DNA of 64,000 nucleotides from JBLEFH01 sp047345645 (GTDB lineage Bacteria; Pseudomonadota; Alphaproteobacteria; Rhodobacterales; Rhodobacteraceae): the NCBI GenBank assembly GCA_047345645.1, contig JBLEFH010000001.1. One strand, written 5' to 3'. The notes under the pieces were generated by a model. It was not told where the DNA came from and did no database searches. It saw nothing but the letters and a program-made list of their open reading frames with translations. How positions within the stretch are numbered: the stretch's first letter is position 1; each line of letters starts with the position of its first letter. A program made the position numbers and the translations under genes. This document shows positions 1 through 7,998 of this stretch, one piece after another.

Positions 1-16
1 AGAGCGGGTAGAAAAG

Positions 17-1543
17 ATGACAAACACACACGAAACCAGCCTGATCAGCCTGCACAACGCAACAAAGCGGTACGGCAAGCTTGTGGCATTGAACAATGTT
101 TCAGTTGAGCTTCACCCCGGTGAAGTGGCGGCCATCGTCGGCAAAAACGGTTCGGGCAAGTCGACGCTTATCAAGATCCTGTCGGGTGTCATTCAGCCTG
201 ATGAGGGCGAGATGATGCTGGGTACTGAACCCGCGAACTTCAAAACGCCCTCGGACGCGCTTGATGCTGGTGTCGTCACCGTTCACCAGGAGCTTTCCGT
301 CATCGAGTCGCTCACCGTTGCAGAAAACATTGTGCTCGGCCGCTGGCCCAAAACACAATGCTTTGCCGGTCGGATTGACCACAGTGAGATGAACAGGACC
401 GCAAAGTCGATCCTTGCGGAATTGGACGAAGAACAGATCGACGTCCGCGCATTGGTCTCGTCGCTTTCGGTCGCCGAGCGCCAGATTGTGGAGACCGCCC
501 GCGCCTTGGTGCAAAGGCCCAAAATTCTTCTCTTGGACGAGCCGTTTTCGACGCTTTCTGGTCAGGAAGTGGAAATCATGAGTCGCCGCATTCACGCTAT
601 TGCCCAGAGAGGGCTAGCGGTCGCGTTCGTTACCCACCGGCTGGGAGAAGTGAAGGAAATCGCGACCACCGTGATGGTGTTGCGTGACGGCGACTTGATC
701 ACCAAGGCGAACTCTGCCGATATTTCGGTGGAAAAAGTCGCGCAGCTTATGCTGGGTGAGGCCGCAGAGCAGCAGCGCGAGGACACTGCAAAATCCATCC
801 GGGACTTCAGTGACGCGGATGTTGCATTGTCGCTACGAAATTTTTCAGTTCCCGGACGTATCGAAAACCTGGATCTGGATGTCCGGTCCGGCGAAATCGT
901 GGGCATTGCTGGGCTTCTGGGCGCAGGCCGGTCTGAATTTCTCCGCGCACTTGTTGGTGTGGAGCCATGTACCTACGACACCTATGAACTTTATGGCGAG
1001 AATATTGAAAAGCCGCAGCTGAACGAGATGATTAGACGCGGTGTCTACCTGGTTCCAGAGGAGCGCAAGGTGGACGGTTTCGTTGGCCAGTTCTCAGTTA
1101 TGGAAAATCTGGAGCTTCCAAATTTTTCCAGCCGGTCTTTGTTCGGACATATTCAATGGCGAAATGTACGCAAGACGTCGCAGAATATTGTTGAGCGAAT
1201 GTCCGTAAAGATCTCTGACCTGTCAGAATCCATAGAGAATCTGTCAGGCGGCAATCAGCAGAAGGTTGTGCTTGGCCGTTGGATCAAACGCGGCAATATG
1301 CGGCTCTTTTTACTCGATGAGCCTTCTCGCGGTGTCGACATTCACGCGAGGATGCAAATTCTTGAGGTGATCCGAGATCTCGCGGAACAGGGCATCGCGG
1401 TGCTGATGGTTGCTTCGGAGTTCGAAGAACTGTTCGAGGTTTGCGATCGACTGGTCCTTGTTGGCCGAGAGCGGGAAGCCGTCTCGGTGCCAACGCATCA
1501 AACAAGTCTGGAAGCCGTTACTGCGCAGCTTTTGCGCCAGTAG
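17..1543 (+). CDS. Ribose-type sugar ABC importer, double ATPase subunit
   Basis: This is a 508-residue cytoplasmic ATPase of the RbsA/MglA/XylG family, which powers uptake of monosaccharides or related polyols. Two ABC domains are fused. The first has an intact Walker A (GKNGSGKST, about residues 42-50), a divergent signature (LSVAERQ) and Walker B (ILLLDEP). The second has the degenerate Walker A typical of the family (GLLGAGRSE) and a good signature (LSGGNQQ). The length matches the family (about 500). The permease follows 37 bases downstream. The partner binding-protein gene is not in the window and presumably lies to the left. The substrate cannot be read from the sequence. The downstream oxidase, aldolase and dehydrogenases suggest a sugar-like carbon source. 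Confidence 0.93.
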   Translation: MTNTHETSLISLHNATKRYGKLVALNNVSVELHPGEVAAIVGKNGSGKSTLIKILSGVIQPDEGEMMLGTEPANFKTPSDALDAGVVTVHQELSVIESLTVAENIVLGRWPKTQCFAGRIDHSEMNRTAKSILAELDEEQIDVRALVSSLSVAERQIVETARALVQRPKILLLDEPFSTLSGQEVEIMSRRIHAIAQRGLAVAFVTHRLGEVKEIATTVMVLRDGDLITKANSADISVEKVAQLMLGEAAEQQREDTAKSIRDFSDADVALSLRNFSVPGRIENLDLDVRSGEIVGIAGLLGAGRSEFLRALVGVEPCTYDTYELYGENIEKPQLNEMIRRGVYLVPEERKVDGFVGQFSVMENLELPNFSSRSLFGHIQWRNVRKTSQNIVERMSVKISDLSESIENLSGGNQQKVVLGRWIKRGNMRLFLLDEPSRGVDIHARMQILEVIRDLAEQGIAVLMVASEFEELFEVCDRLVLVGREREAVSVPTHQTSLEAVTAQLLRQ

Positions 1544-1580
1544 ACGCTGACATTTTGAATTTTAACGGAGGCAAGCTGCA

Positions 1581-2522
1581 ATGAACACCATATCCAGATC
1601 AAGGCTTGGGGATTTTGGCCTTCTCGGCGTGCTTATCATACTGGTGCTCGTCTTTTCGGTCATCGCGCCGAACTTCACCTCTGCGAACAACATGCTCAAT
1701 ATCCTGCGGAATGCCGCATTGGTGGCGATTGTCGCCATCCCCATGACATTTGTTCTGATCTCAGGCGAAATTGATATCAGTTCCGGCCCGCTGGCTGCAT
1801 TTGCAGGCGTTAGCTTCGCCTTGCTTGTCACACAAGCGGGTGTTGGCATGACATTGGCGTTCATTCTCATCTTGCTCGTCGGCTTTCTTTCGGGCGCGTT
1901 TGTGGGGGCCATGCGCAGCTATTTCAATGTCCCGTCTTTCGTGACGACGCTTGCACTTTGGGGAGCACTGCGCGGCTTGGCGATCTGGAGCAGCAATGGC
2001 CACGCCGTCTTTATCCAGGACAGCAGCTATAGAGTGCTTCTTGGCGGCGACTGGCTGGGCGTGCCGGTGCCGGTTTATTTCGCCGCAGTTGTTTTCCTGG
2101 GATATTTCTACATAGCGAAATACACGGCCTTCGGTCGCAGCGTTTATGCTGTAGGCGGGAATGAGGCATCGGCCCGGCTAGTCGGGATCGCGGTCTCGCG
2201 CATCAAAATACTCGCACTTGCAGCCACGGGACTATTTGCGGCGCTTGTCGGGCTACTGATTGATGCGCGCCTTTCGTCTGGCAACGCGAATGCCGCAGAG
2301 GGCTTCGAATTCGATGTCATTGCTGCGGTGGTTGTGGGAGGCGCCAGCCTTTCTGGCGGAAGCGGTAATGTAACGGGTACGTTGATCGGGGTGCTCTTCA
2401 TTGCGGTACTTTCCAACGGTCTCGTTCTGCTTGGGATGAATCCGTATCTGCAAAGCGTGGTGCGCGGGCTCGTTATTCTTCTTGCCGTACTTTTGAACGT
2501 CGCGGTTCGGCGCAAAGCGTGA
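1581..2522 (+). CDS. Ribose-type sugar ABC importer permease
   Basis: This 313-residue polytopic inner-membrane protein of the RbsC/branched-chain permease family forms the channel for the preceding dual ATPase. About eight to ten hydrophobic segments are visible. The family hallmark before the last helices is present (the VIAAVVVGGASLSGG region, about residues 247-261). A ribosome-binding site (ACGGAGG) precedes the ATG. Only one permease gene is present, consistent with a homodimeric RbsC-type channel. Codon use is less G+C-rich than in genes to the right of 8 kb, as for the rest of this cluster. Confidence 0.92.
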   Translation: MNTISRSRLGDFGLLGVLIILVLVFSVIAPNFTSANNMLNILRNAALVAIVAIPMTFVLISGEIDISSGPLAAFAGVSFALLVTQAGVGMTLAFILILLVGFLSGAFVGAMRSYFNVPSFVTTLALWGALRGLAIWSSNGHAVFIQDSSYRVLLGGDWLGVPVPVYFAAVVFLGYFYIAKYTAFGRSVYAVGGNEASARLVGIAVSRIKILALAATGLFAALVGLLIDARLSSGNANAAEGFEFDVIAAVVVGGASLSGGSGNVTGTLIGVLFIAVLSNGLVLLGMNPYLQSVVRGLVILLAVLLNVAVRRKA

Positions 2523-2673
2523 AGCCATTTCGCCGAAATCAGGAATGTCGAAGTGTTCGGAGAAAGTAAAAAAGTCGATATAACAACTAGTTACATTAAC
2601 CTCAGGGGATAAGTCGATCACGCCATAGTCTAAAGAGATTTGCCGCGTGGTGAGAAAAGAACGGAGATAAACA

Positions 2674-4065
2674 GTGACCCAGACCAATATGGAAGCAGAG
2701 ACCTGCCAGGCAATTATCGGAGCGCTCAAACAGGCCGGTATCGATGCCGAGTTCTGTGCCACAAACGGCCCGCGGGGAGATCATTGGCCTCGCCGGTTTA
2801 AAGAAAGCAGTCAGGCAGATGAGGCGTCAAAAGCAGTTGTCTGCTACCCGCAAGATGCATCTGCCGTCGCGACTGTCTTCGCCGAAGCCCGCAAGCACGG
2901 CATCAAAATCGCAGCGTTTGGTTTGGGATCAAGCGTCGTTGGCTGCTTTGATGGTTCGCCCGGAATTTACTGCTCCACCGAACGAATGACAGATATCGAG
3001 GCATTCGACCCGACCGATTGCCGGGTGACGGTCGGTGCTGGTGTGAATGGCGGCGACCTCCAGCAGTATCTCCTGAAACGGGGCTTCGAGCTTGGGCAGA
3101 CGCCGCAATCGCTGTATATGTCAACCGTCGGCGGGTGGGTCAACACACGTGCTGCGGGCGGCTTATCAACGCTTTACGGCGGAATTGAGGATGTCGTGAC
3201 CGGGATTGAGGCAGTGCTTCCAACCGGTGAGATTGTCAGCATCAATTCAAGCCCCCGGCCGTCAGGTGGTCTGGATCCGATCCGAACCCTCATCGGAACC
3301 GAGGGGTCTCTGGCCATCGTCACCAAAGTTACCCTTGCCGTCTTCAGGCAATTGCCGACAGTACAGATGGCTGCGGGTTTTAACGATTTCAGCGGTGCAA
3401 TTGAAGCACAGCGACAGCTTGTCCAGGGCGGTTTTCCGGTAGCATTGCTTCGCTCTTATAACATTGCTGAAACGGCGCATGTCGTGGCACCGGGTCAGGA
3501 ACCCTTTGCGCTGCTGAATTTCACGATGTCCGCTCCGGCGCAGGCGCTTGGCCCCCTGCAATCGGCGGCTGAACAGATTATACGGCAATGCGGCGGTTGG
3601 TTGCTGAATGAAGACGTCGCTGCCAACTGGTATGTGCGGCGCTATCAGGTCGAGACCATGATGGAGGATCGCAACAGCGAAACCGGCAAAATGTTCGATA
3701 CCGTAGAGCTTTCCCTGCCATGGAGCACTGCCGCGCGTTGTGTCGAGGTCCTTGAAGAAAAGGTCGGAAAACGCACAACCGAATTCTTCGCGCATTTCTC
3801 GCACGCCTATCAGACCGGTGCCTGCCTTTACGCGATCTTCTGGGTTGAAAACGAAACCGACGAAGCCGTTCTCGCCGATTGGGCTCAGATTTGGGAGGAC
3901 GTCATCGCGACCGTTGCTGAGCATGGCGGAACCCTTTCGCATCACCATGGCATCGGCGCCGTTCGCGCAAAACGCTATCAGAACAGCGATCAGGGTAGGC
4001 TGCATGCAAGGCTGAAGTCAGCCGTCGATCCTGAGAACACACTTTTTGCCCGGCTTCTCGAATAA
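2674..4065 (+). CDS. FAD-binding oxidase/dehydrogenase (FAD_binding_4 / AGPS-like)
   Basis: This is a 463-residue flavoprotein of the PCMH-type oxidoreductase superfamily (D-lactate dehydrogenase, glycolate oxidase GlcD, alkyl-dihydroxyacetonephosphate synthase). The FAD-binding region spans about residues 50-230 and includes the glycine-rich FGLGSSVVG and VGAGVNGGDL stretches and GTEGSLAIVTKV. The C-terminus carries a histidine-rich LSHHHGIGAVRA motif typical of AGPS/GlcD relatives. The start is a GTG preceded by CGGAGA. The 150-base gap after the permease may hold its own promoter. The substrate is probably a 2-hydroxy acid or sugar-derived alcohol handled by the aldolase and dehydrogenases downstream. 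That is inference from position only. Confidence 0.85.
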   Translation: MTQTNMEAETCQAIIGALKQAGIDAEFCATNGPRGDHWPRRFKESSQADEASKAVVCYPQDASAVATVFAEARKHGIKIAAFGLGSSVVGCFDGSPGIYCSTERMTDIEAFDPTDCRVTVGAGVNGGDLQQYLLKRGFELGQTPQSLYMSTVGGWVNTRAAGGLSTLYGGIEDVVTGIEAVLPTGEIVSINSSPRPSGGLDPIRTLIGTEGSLAIVTKVTLAVFRQLPTVQMAAGFNDFSGAIEAQRQLVQGGFPVALLRSYNIAETAHVVAPGQEPFALLNFTMSAPAQALGPLQSAAEQIIRQCGGWLLNEDVAANWYVRRYQVETMMEDRNSETGKMFDTVELSLPWSTAARCVEVLEEKVGKRTTEFFAHFSHAYQTGACLYAIFWVENETDEAVLADWAQIWEDVIATVAEHGGTLSHHHGIGAVRAKRYQNSDQGRLHARLKSAVDPENTLFARLLE

Positions 4066-4114
4066 CCATCCCGAGGAACCTCACGACAGATGAAATCAAG
4101 ATAAAGGAAAGCAT

Positions 4115-4927
4115 ATGACTGGTCTTCAAATGCGGTTGGATCGCCTTTTCAACAAGGAAAGTGGCAAGTCGGTTATTATTGCGCTCAGCAATGCAATGTA
4201 TTTCGGGCCGGTTGCTGGAATGCAGAATAATAACGAAGTCCGAAAGGTCGTTAAGGGTGCGGTTGGAGGCAACTGTGATGCGGTCATGGTGACACCTGGC
4301 GGCTTGCGTGCCAATCTCGACATCATCTCTGGTCGCGGTGGTCCGGCGATCATCATGTCCGCGGGATATACGGCGACCTGGCGTGCCGCGGATCGTTTCG
4401 GCGGCGGAGGCGCGGCGCATCGCATGTCGCCTATTGCCTCAGTGGAAGAGGCCCTTCGTCTTGGTGCCGATGCCTATCATCTCTACACCTTCCTTGGTTG
4501 GAAGGATCCGAACCGTGATGCAGAAGAGCTGGAACTGCTCGGCCAGATTTGCGAAGAGGCGCGTCGCTGCCAACTGCCGGTGGTCTGTGAGCCGCTCGCG
4601 CGCGGAGACGCAGTTGATCCAGCGCAATACAACAGTACTGAAAACGTTGCCCTGATGGCGCGCATCGCCTCTGAAGTTGGCGCAGATATCGTTAAAGTGG
4701 AATATACCGGGAGCCCAGAAAGCTTTTCCGAGGTCGTCGAAGCCAGCGCCTCGCCTGTCGTCATGATGGGCGGTGCGAAAACCGATACTTTTGACGAGTT
4801 TCTGACCTTTTTGGGTGGCGCCATGTCATCCGGAGCGAGAGGCGTGGCTGTTGGCCGCAACGTCTATTCGCAGCCCGACCCCGCTGACGCGGTGGCACGG
4901 ACAGCTGCCACAGTTCACGGCCAATAA
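4115..4927 (+). CDS. Class I aldolase of the DeoC/LacD/Fba-archaeal type
   Basis: This 270-residue TIM-barrel aldolase belongs to the family that includes class I fructose-bisphosphate aldolase, LsrF and 2-amino-3,7-dideoxy-heptulosonate synthase. The Schiff-base lysine is most likely in ADIVKVEYTG (about residues 189-198). The C-terminal phosphate-binding loop is visible as GARGVAVGRNVY. The gene lies 49 bases after the FAD oxidase, with AAAGGAAAG before the ATG, and is followed by a tautomerase gene. It probably cleaves or transfers a two- or three-carbon unit from the oxidised substrate of this pathway. The exact substrate is unknown. Confidence 0.85.
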   Translation: MTGLQMRLDRLFNKESGKSVIIALSNAMYFGPVAGMQNNNEVRKVVKGAVGGNCDAVMVTPGGLRANLDIISGRGGPAIIMSAGYTATWRAADRFGGGGAAHRMSPIASVEEALRLGADAYHLYTFLGWKDPNRDAEELELLGQICEEARRCQLPVVCEPLARGDAVDPAQYNSTENVALMARIASEVGADIVKVEYTGSPESFSEVVEASASPVVMMGGAKTDTFDEFLTFLGGAMSSGARGVAVGRNVYSQPDPADAVARTAATVHGQ

Positions 4928-4947
4928 GAATCATAAGGAGAAAGACA

Positions 4948-5142
4948 ATGCCCATTATTCGTATCGACATCAGCGAAGGTCGCACGCACGAACAGAAAGC
5001 GGCGATTTCTCGCGACATTACGGAATCCGTATCCAAACACACCGGCTTGGCTGCCGAGAAGGTTATGATCTTCTGGACGGATCTTCCGCGTCACAACCAA
5101 TGCGTCGGTGGCGAAATGCGCGCGACGCCACCAGCTGATTAA
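4948..5142 (+). CDS. 4-oxalocrotonate tautomerase family protein
   Basis: This 64-residue protein has the hallmark of the tautomerase superfamily: an N-terminal proline directly after the initiator methionine (MPIIRIDISEGRT). That proline acts as the general base in enol-keto isomerisation. The length fits a 4-OT monomer, which usually assembles as a hexamer. It follows the aldolase by 20 bases, with a clear AAGGAG site. Within this operon it may isomerise a 2-hydroxy-dienoate or enol intermediate. Tautomerases are usually tied to aromatic catabolism, so its presence in a sugar-transporter operon is unusual. Confidence 0.85.
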   Translation: MPIIRIDISEGRTHEQKAAISRDITESVSKHTGLAAEKVMIFWTDLPRHNQCVGGEMRATPPAD

Positions 5143-5189
5143 CCTGCCCGGACAGATGTTGACTTGGAACAGAGCAAGGAGTGTAGCAC

Positions 5190-6014
5190 GTGAGTAAAAA
5201 TGACAGCCCTGACGACCTGAAAGGGGCGGTTGCCCTAGTCACGGGCGCTGCGGGAGGTATCGGCAAGGCGATTGCCGCGCGTCTGCTTCGTGATGGTGGG
5301 CGGGTTATCATGACCGATATCAATCGCGATACGCTTGCCAGCGCTACCGAGGCGCTCGCGGCCGAATTCGGCGAAGACAAGGTTTTCCATACCGAACTGA
5401 ATGTTGTGGATGAGGACTCTGTCGCCCGAGCTTTTGCCGAAGGTCGTCAGAATTTCGGTCAGATCAACATCGTGGTATCAAATGCAGGCATTGCCTTTGC
5501 CGCCCCATTGACAGAAACGGCCGTTGACGACTGGGATCGTTGCATGGACATCCTCGGTAAGGGATATTTTCTGGTATCCCGCGAGGCACTGCGCTTTTTT
5601 ACGGCACAGGGGACCGGCGGCAACATCGTCTTTATCGGTTCCAAGAACGGACTGACGGCATCGGTCAATGCCTCGGCCTATTGCGCAGCCAAGGCGGCTG
5701 AGGTGAATCTCGCGCGCTGCGTCGCGCTTGAGGGGGCCGCAGTTGGTGTCAGGGCCAACACTGTCAGCACCGAGGCCGTAATTCGCGGCTCTGCAATTTG
5801 GGACGGCCCTTGGCGCGCGGAAAGGGCAGCGGCCTATGGGGTCGAGCCCGATCAACTTGAAGAATATTATCGCAATCGCACATTGCTGAAGCAATCTATT
5901 CTGCCGGAGGACGTCGCAGATGCCGTCGCTTTCTTCGCTTCGGATCGTTCGATCAAGATGACCGGCAATATTCTCAGTGTCGATGGCGGAAACCAGCTGG
6001 CGTTCGCCCGCTGA
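5190..6014 (+). CDS. Short-chain dehydrogenase/reductase
   Basis: This is a 274-residue classical SDR oxidoreductase. The NAD(P)-binding motif is VTGAAGGIGKA (about residues 17-27), the structural SNAGIA follows, and the catalytic Tyr-Lys pair lies in YCAAK. The start is a GTG with AAGGAG nine bases upstream. An ATG option is absent in the first codons. The acidic residue after the second beta strand (MTDINRD) favours NAD over NADP. It lies between the tautomerase and a second SDR, and probably oxidises a hydroxyl group of the pathway substrate. The middle of the protein has a longer loop than average SDRs (about residues 200-235). Confidence 0.85.
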   Translation: MSKNDSPDDLKGAVALVTGAAGGIGKAIAARLLRDGGRVIMTDINRDTLASATEALAAEFGEDKVFHTELNVVDEDSVARAFAEGRQNFGQINIVVSNAGIAFAAPLTETAVDDWDRCMDILGKGYFLVSREALRFFTAQGTGGNIVFIGSKNGLTASVNASAYCAAKAAEVNLARCVALEGAAVGVRANTVSTEAVIRGSAIWDGPWRAERAAAYGVEPDQLEEYYRNRTLLKQSILPEDVADAVAFFASDRSIKMTGNILSVDGGNQLAFAR

Positions 6015-6052
6015 CGCGTGATCAACAAATTCGAAATGAAGAGGAAGAGACA

Positions 6053-6814
6053 ATGTCAGGAAAGCTGAATGGAAAAGTCGCTATCGTAACGGGTGGAGGC
6101 GTTGGAATTGGCCGCGCTGCTGCTGAAGCCTTCGCCCGCGAGGGTGCAAAAGTTGTCATCAACGATGTCAATATCGCTGCTGCGCAAGACGCCGCAGAGG
6201 CGATTGTCGCTGCAGGTGGCGCTGCGCTCGCCAACGGCGACGCCATGGGAACCCCGGAAGCCGGCGAGGCGCTTGTCAAAGCGGCAATGGAAGAATTCGG
6301 CCAAGTTGACATTCTTTACAATAACGCAGGTATTTCGGCGCATGGGAAGATGTTTGAGATGTCAGACCATGATTACCGCCGGGTGATGGACGTGAATCTT
6401 GATGCCGTTTTCTATGTTTCGCGCGCGGCAGTGCGCGAGTCGATGAAACCACGCGGTAGCGGCAAGATTATCAATGTCGTCAGCCGCGTTGCCCTGCGCG
6501 GTCGTGCCGGTGACAGCAATTATGCAGCGGCAAAGCTTGGTGTTGCAGCGTTTACATTGAGTTGGGCGCTGGAACTTATGGAATATGGCATTAATGTAAA
6601 TGCGATCTCTCCTGCGGCCTGGACACCGATGGCAGACGCACAACCCGAGGATGTCAAGGCGACCATGCGTGCTGCGAGGTCTAAAAATGTCCTGAACCGC
6701 GTCGGTGAAGTGGAAGATATCATGCCGACTTTGATGTTTCTGGCCAGCGAGGACTCGGATTACGTGACCGGAAATATCCTGCACGCGACGGGGCAACCGA
6801 TGACCCTGAACTGA
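6053..6814 (+). CDS. Short-chain dehydrogenase/reductase (FabG-like)
   Basis: This 253-residue classical SDR has VTGGGVGIGRA (about residues 11-21), NNAGIS, and the catalytic YAAAK preceded by the active-site serine region (VVSRVALRG). NDVN after beta-2 suggests NAD preference. The gene follows the first SDR by 38 bases with an AGAGGAAGAGA site, so the two were probably co-transcribed. They share only family-level similarity and may act on successive intermediates or different stereocentres. This is the last intact gene of the left-hand catabolic operon. The next 1.2 kb is gene-poor. Confidence 0.87.
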   Translation: MSGKLNGKVAIVTGGGVGIGRAAAEAFAREGAKVVINDVNIAAAQDAAEAIVAAGGAALANGDAMGTPEAGEALVKAAMEEFGQVDILYNNAGISAHGKMFEMSDHDYRRVMDVNLDAVFYVSRAAVRESMKPRGSGKIINVVSRVALRGRAGDSNYAAAKLGVAAFTLSWALELMEYGINVNAISPAAWTPMADAQPEDVKATMRAARSKNVLNRVGEVEDIMPTLMFLASEDSDYVTGNILHATGQPMTLN

Positions 6815-7365
6815 TAGGGGAATAAGATAAATGGTCCTGCCGCGGCTCTCATTCAGGTGACTTCGGCGGGATCACAGCAATAGACCAATGCGGCGATAAT
6901 TGTTCTGAAAGAAGCGTTAATCTAACGGAGTTTTCGCCACTGATGTTAACCGTGGTTCGTAAATGTTTCTAGGATCGTTATATTGGGGCGTTCAAAAGGT
7001 TATCCAGCGTTTGGGTGGCTCATGCGGAGTTCTTTTTAGAGCGAGCGTTATTGCATGTCTGAGCTGGTCATTGACGGTGCTCTGGGTCTGCTTCAAAATT
7101 TCATCAGATTAGTTAGACAGCGCAGTCTTAACTGATTGAGCGGCTGATCCTTCCCGAAGCTGTGAATCGGTCTGTCGGACCCTCTAACCAGCGCGATAGC
7201 CCCAAGGACAATTCGAAACACAGCCGATGCCTTGCCTCGCTGGGACGCGCGGTTCCCAAGGTGTTTCTCGTGCAAGTAAAGCAATGCGAGAATGATCGTC
7301 GGACACAATGTTCTTGGGATGCTTGTAACTTTTCGGCGATTTTGCATCAATCGCACGCTACACAG

Positions 7366-7574
7366 CTAGCATCGCCAGTGTATCTCGCGCATTGCGCGAA
7401 TGCCGAAATACCGTAGCGAGCTAAGGCCGAAATCGTCATTTGTGACTATATTGACTGTCTCCGCGATCTCCATAGTCCTCACCTTCACCATCTGAAGGTC
7501 GATATGAAACGCATCAGAGTAATCCACTTCGACTAAGTTTGCGATGATGCGGGTCAGGGCATCATTAACTTACG
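7366..7574 (-). pseudogene. Possible remnant of a coding frame
   Basis: On the minus strand a frame stays open for about 68 codons. It has a protein-like composition (for example VDYSDAFHIDLQMVK and FGLSSLRYFGIRAMREI) and ends at a TAG at 7366-7368. It has no start codon in a good context and is preceded by an in-frame TAA. A neighbouring frame upstream reads DGTVFGG before it too stops, which would fit a frameshifted ancestor. The family is not recognised, and a chance open frame in a degenerate region is quite possible. Confidence 0.2.
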
Positions 7575-7718
7575 CCGCCAAAGACGGTGCCATCTAGGTT
7601 TTCAGAAGGGCAGGCCGTCGCTACCGACTTCCTATAGCTGGATATTTTGTTTCAAGTAAGGTAAGTAATTCTTCGCATATTTTATGCGAGAATTATTTCG
7701 ATATTTGTATGGGTGTGT

Positions 7719-7914
7719 CCTCCACTTTAAAGCGGCTACAGGAATGCGTTTCTACAAGAGTTGAGGTGGAGGCGCATGTCGTTTGAGGTAGATGTTCTTG
7801 TCGCAGTGGCCATGAAATATAGCATCACATGATATGAAAGTTCACCTGAATTGCCCGCTTATGTCGCTTGGCAAAAAGGCTATCGAAAACGCTCCCCGCT
7901 GAGGGAGCTTTTTT
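7719..7914 (+). ncRNA. Candidate small transcript with masked 18-codon frame
   Basis: CCTCCAC at 7719-7725 can pair with GTGGAGG at 7766-7772. The second arm is itself a ribosome-binding site three bases before an ATG at 7776, which opens an 18-codon frame (MSFEVDVLVAVAMKYSIT, stop at 7830-7832). A clean intrinsic terminator lies at 7891-7914. No gene on this strand ends between 6814 and the terminator, so the terminator needs some transcript to stop. The promoter is not clear. The element could be a small RNA, a leader peptide or a remnant. Confidence 0.25.
7891..7914 (+). terminator. Intrinsic terminator (orphan)
   Basis: GCTCCC (7891-7896) and GGGAGC (7903-7908) form a six-pair stem with a six-base loop, followed by six T residues (7909-7914). 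The nearest upstream intact gene on this strand ends 1.08 kb earlier. Confidence 0.8.
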
Positions 7915-7998
7915 GTATGAGCGGACCTCGCCACTTGCTTGCGCCGCCGGGAGCGCGCTGATAATCAATAACCTACTCTTTTAGTAAGGCAAGGTGTC

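Larger units (their letters stand above)
6815..7998. other. Gene-poor, apparently decayed region
   Basis: No intact gene is seen in these 1.18 kb. Base composition is closer to 50% G+C than the coding sequence on either side. Short open frames on both strands are interrupted and start without good ribosome-binding sites. The recognisable items are a possible broken frame on the minus strand (7366-7574), an imperfect inverted repeat (7668-7693), a small candidate transcript ending in a strong terminator (7719-7914), and the 5' flank of the next gene. No transposase motif or long terminal inverted repeat was found. The stretch marks the boundary between the lower-G+C left cluster and the high-G+C remainder. 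Confidence 0.6.

Noticed and set aside
4115..4927. LsrF and hence an AI-2 (Lsr) uptake operon
   Set aside because: No LsrK kinase, LsrG or LsrR is present, and the operon has an FAD oxidase, tautomerase and two SDRs that Lsr lacks.
7955..7990. Fur- or RirA-type iron box upstream of the FbpC-like gene
   Set aside because: TGATAATCAATAA resembles a half-site, but no second half or clear palindrome is present, so it was not listed.
6815..7998. Insertion sequence remnant
   Set aside because: No DDE transposase motif, no long terminal inverted repeats and no target-site duplication could be found by eye.
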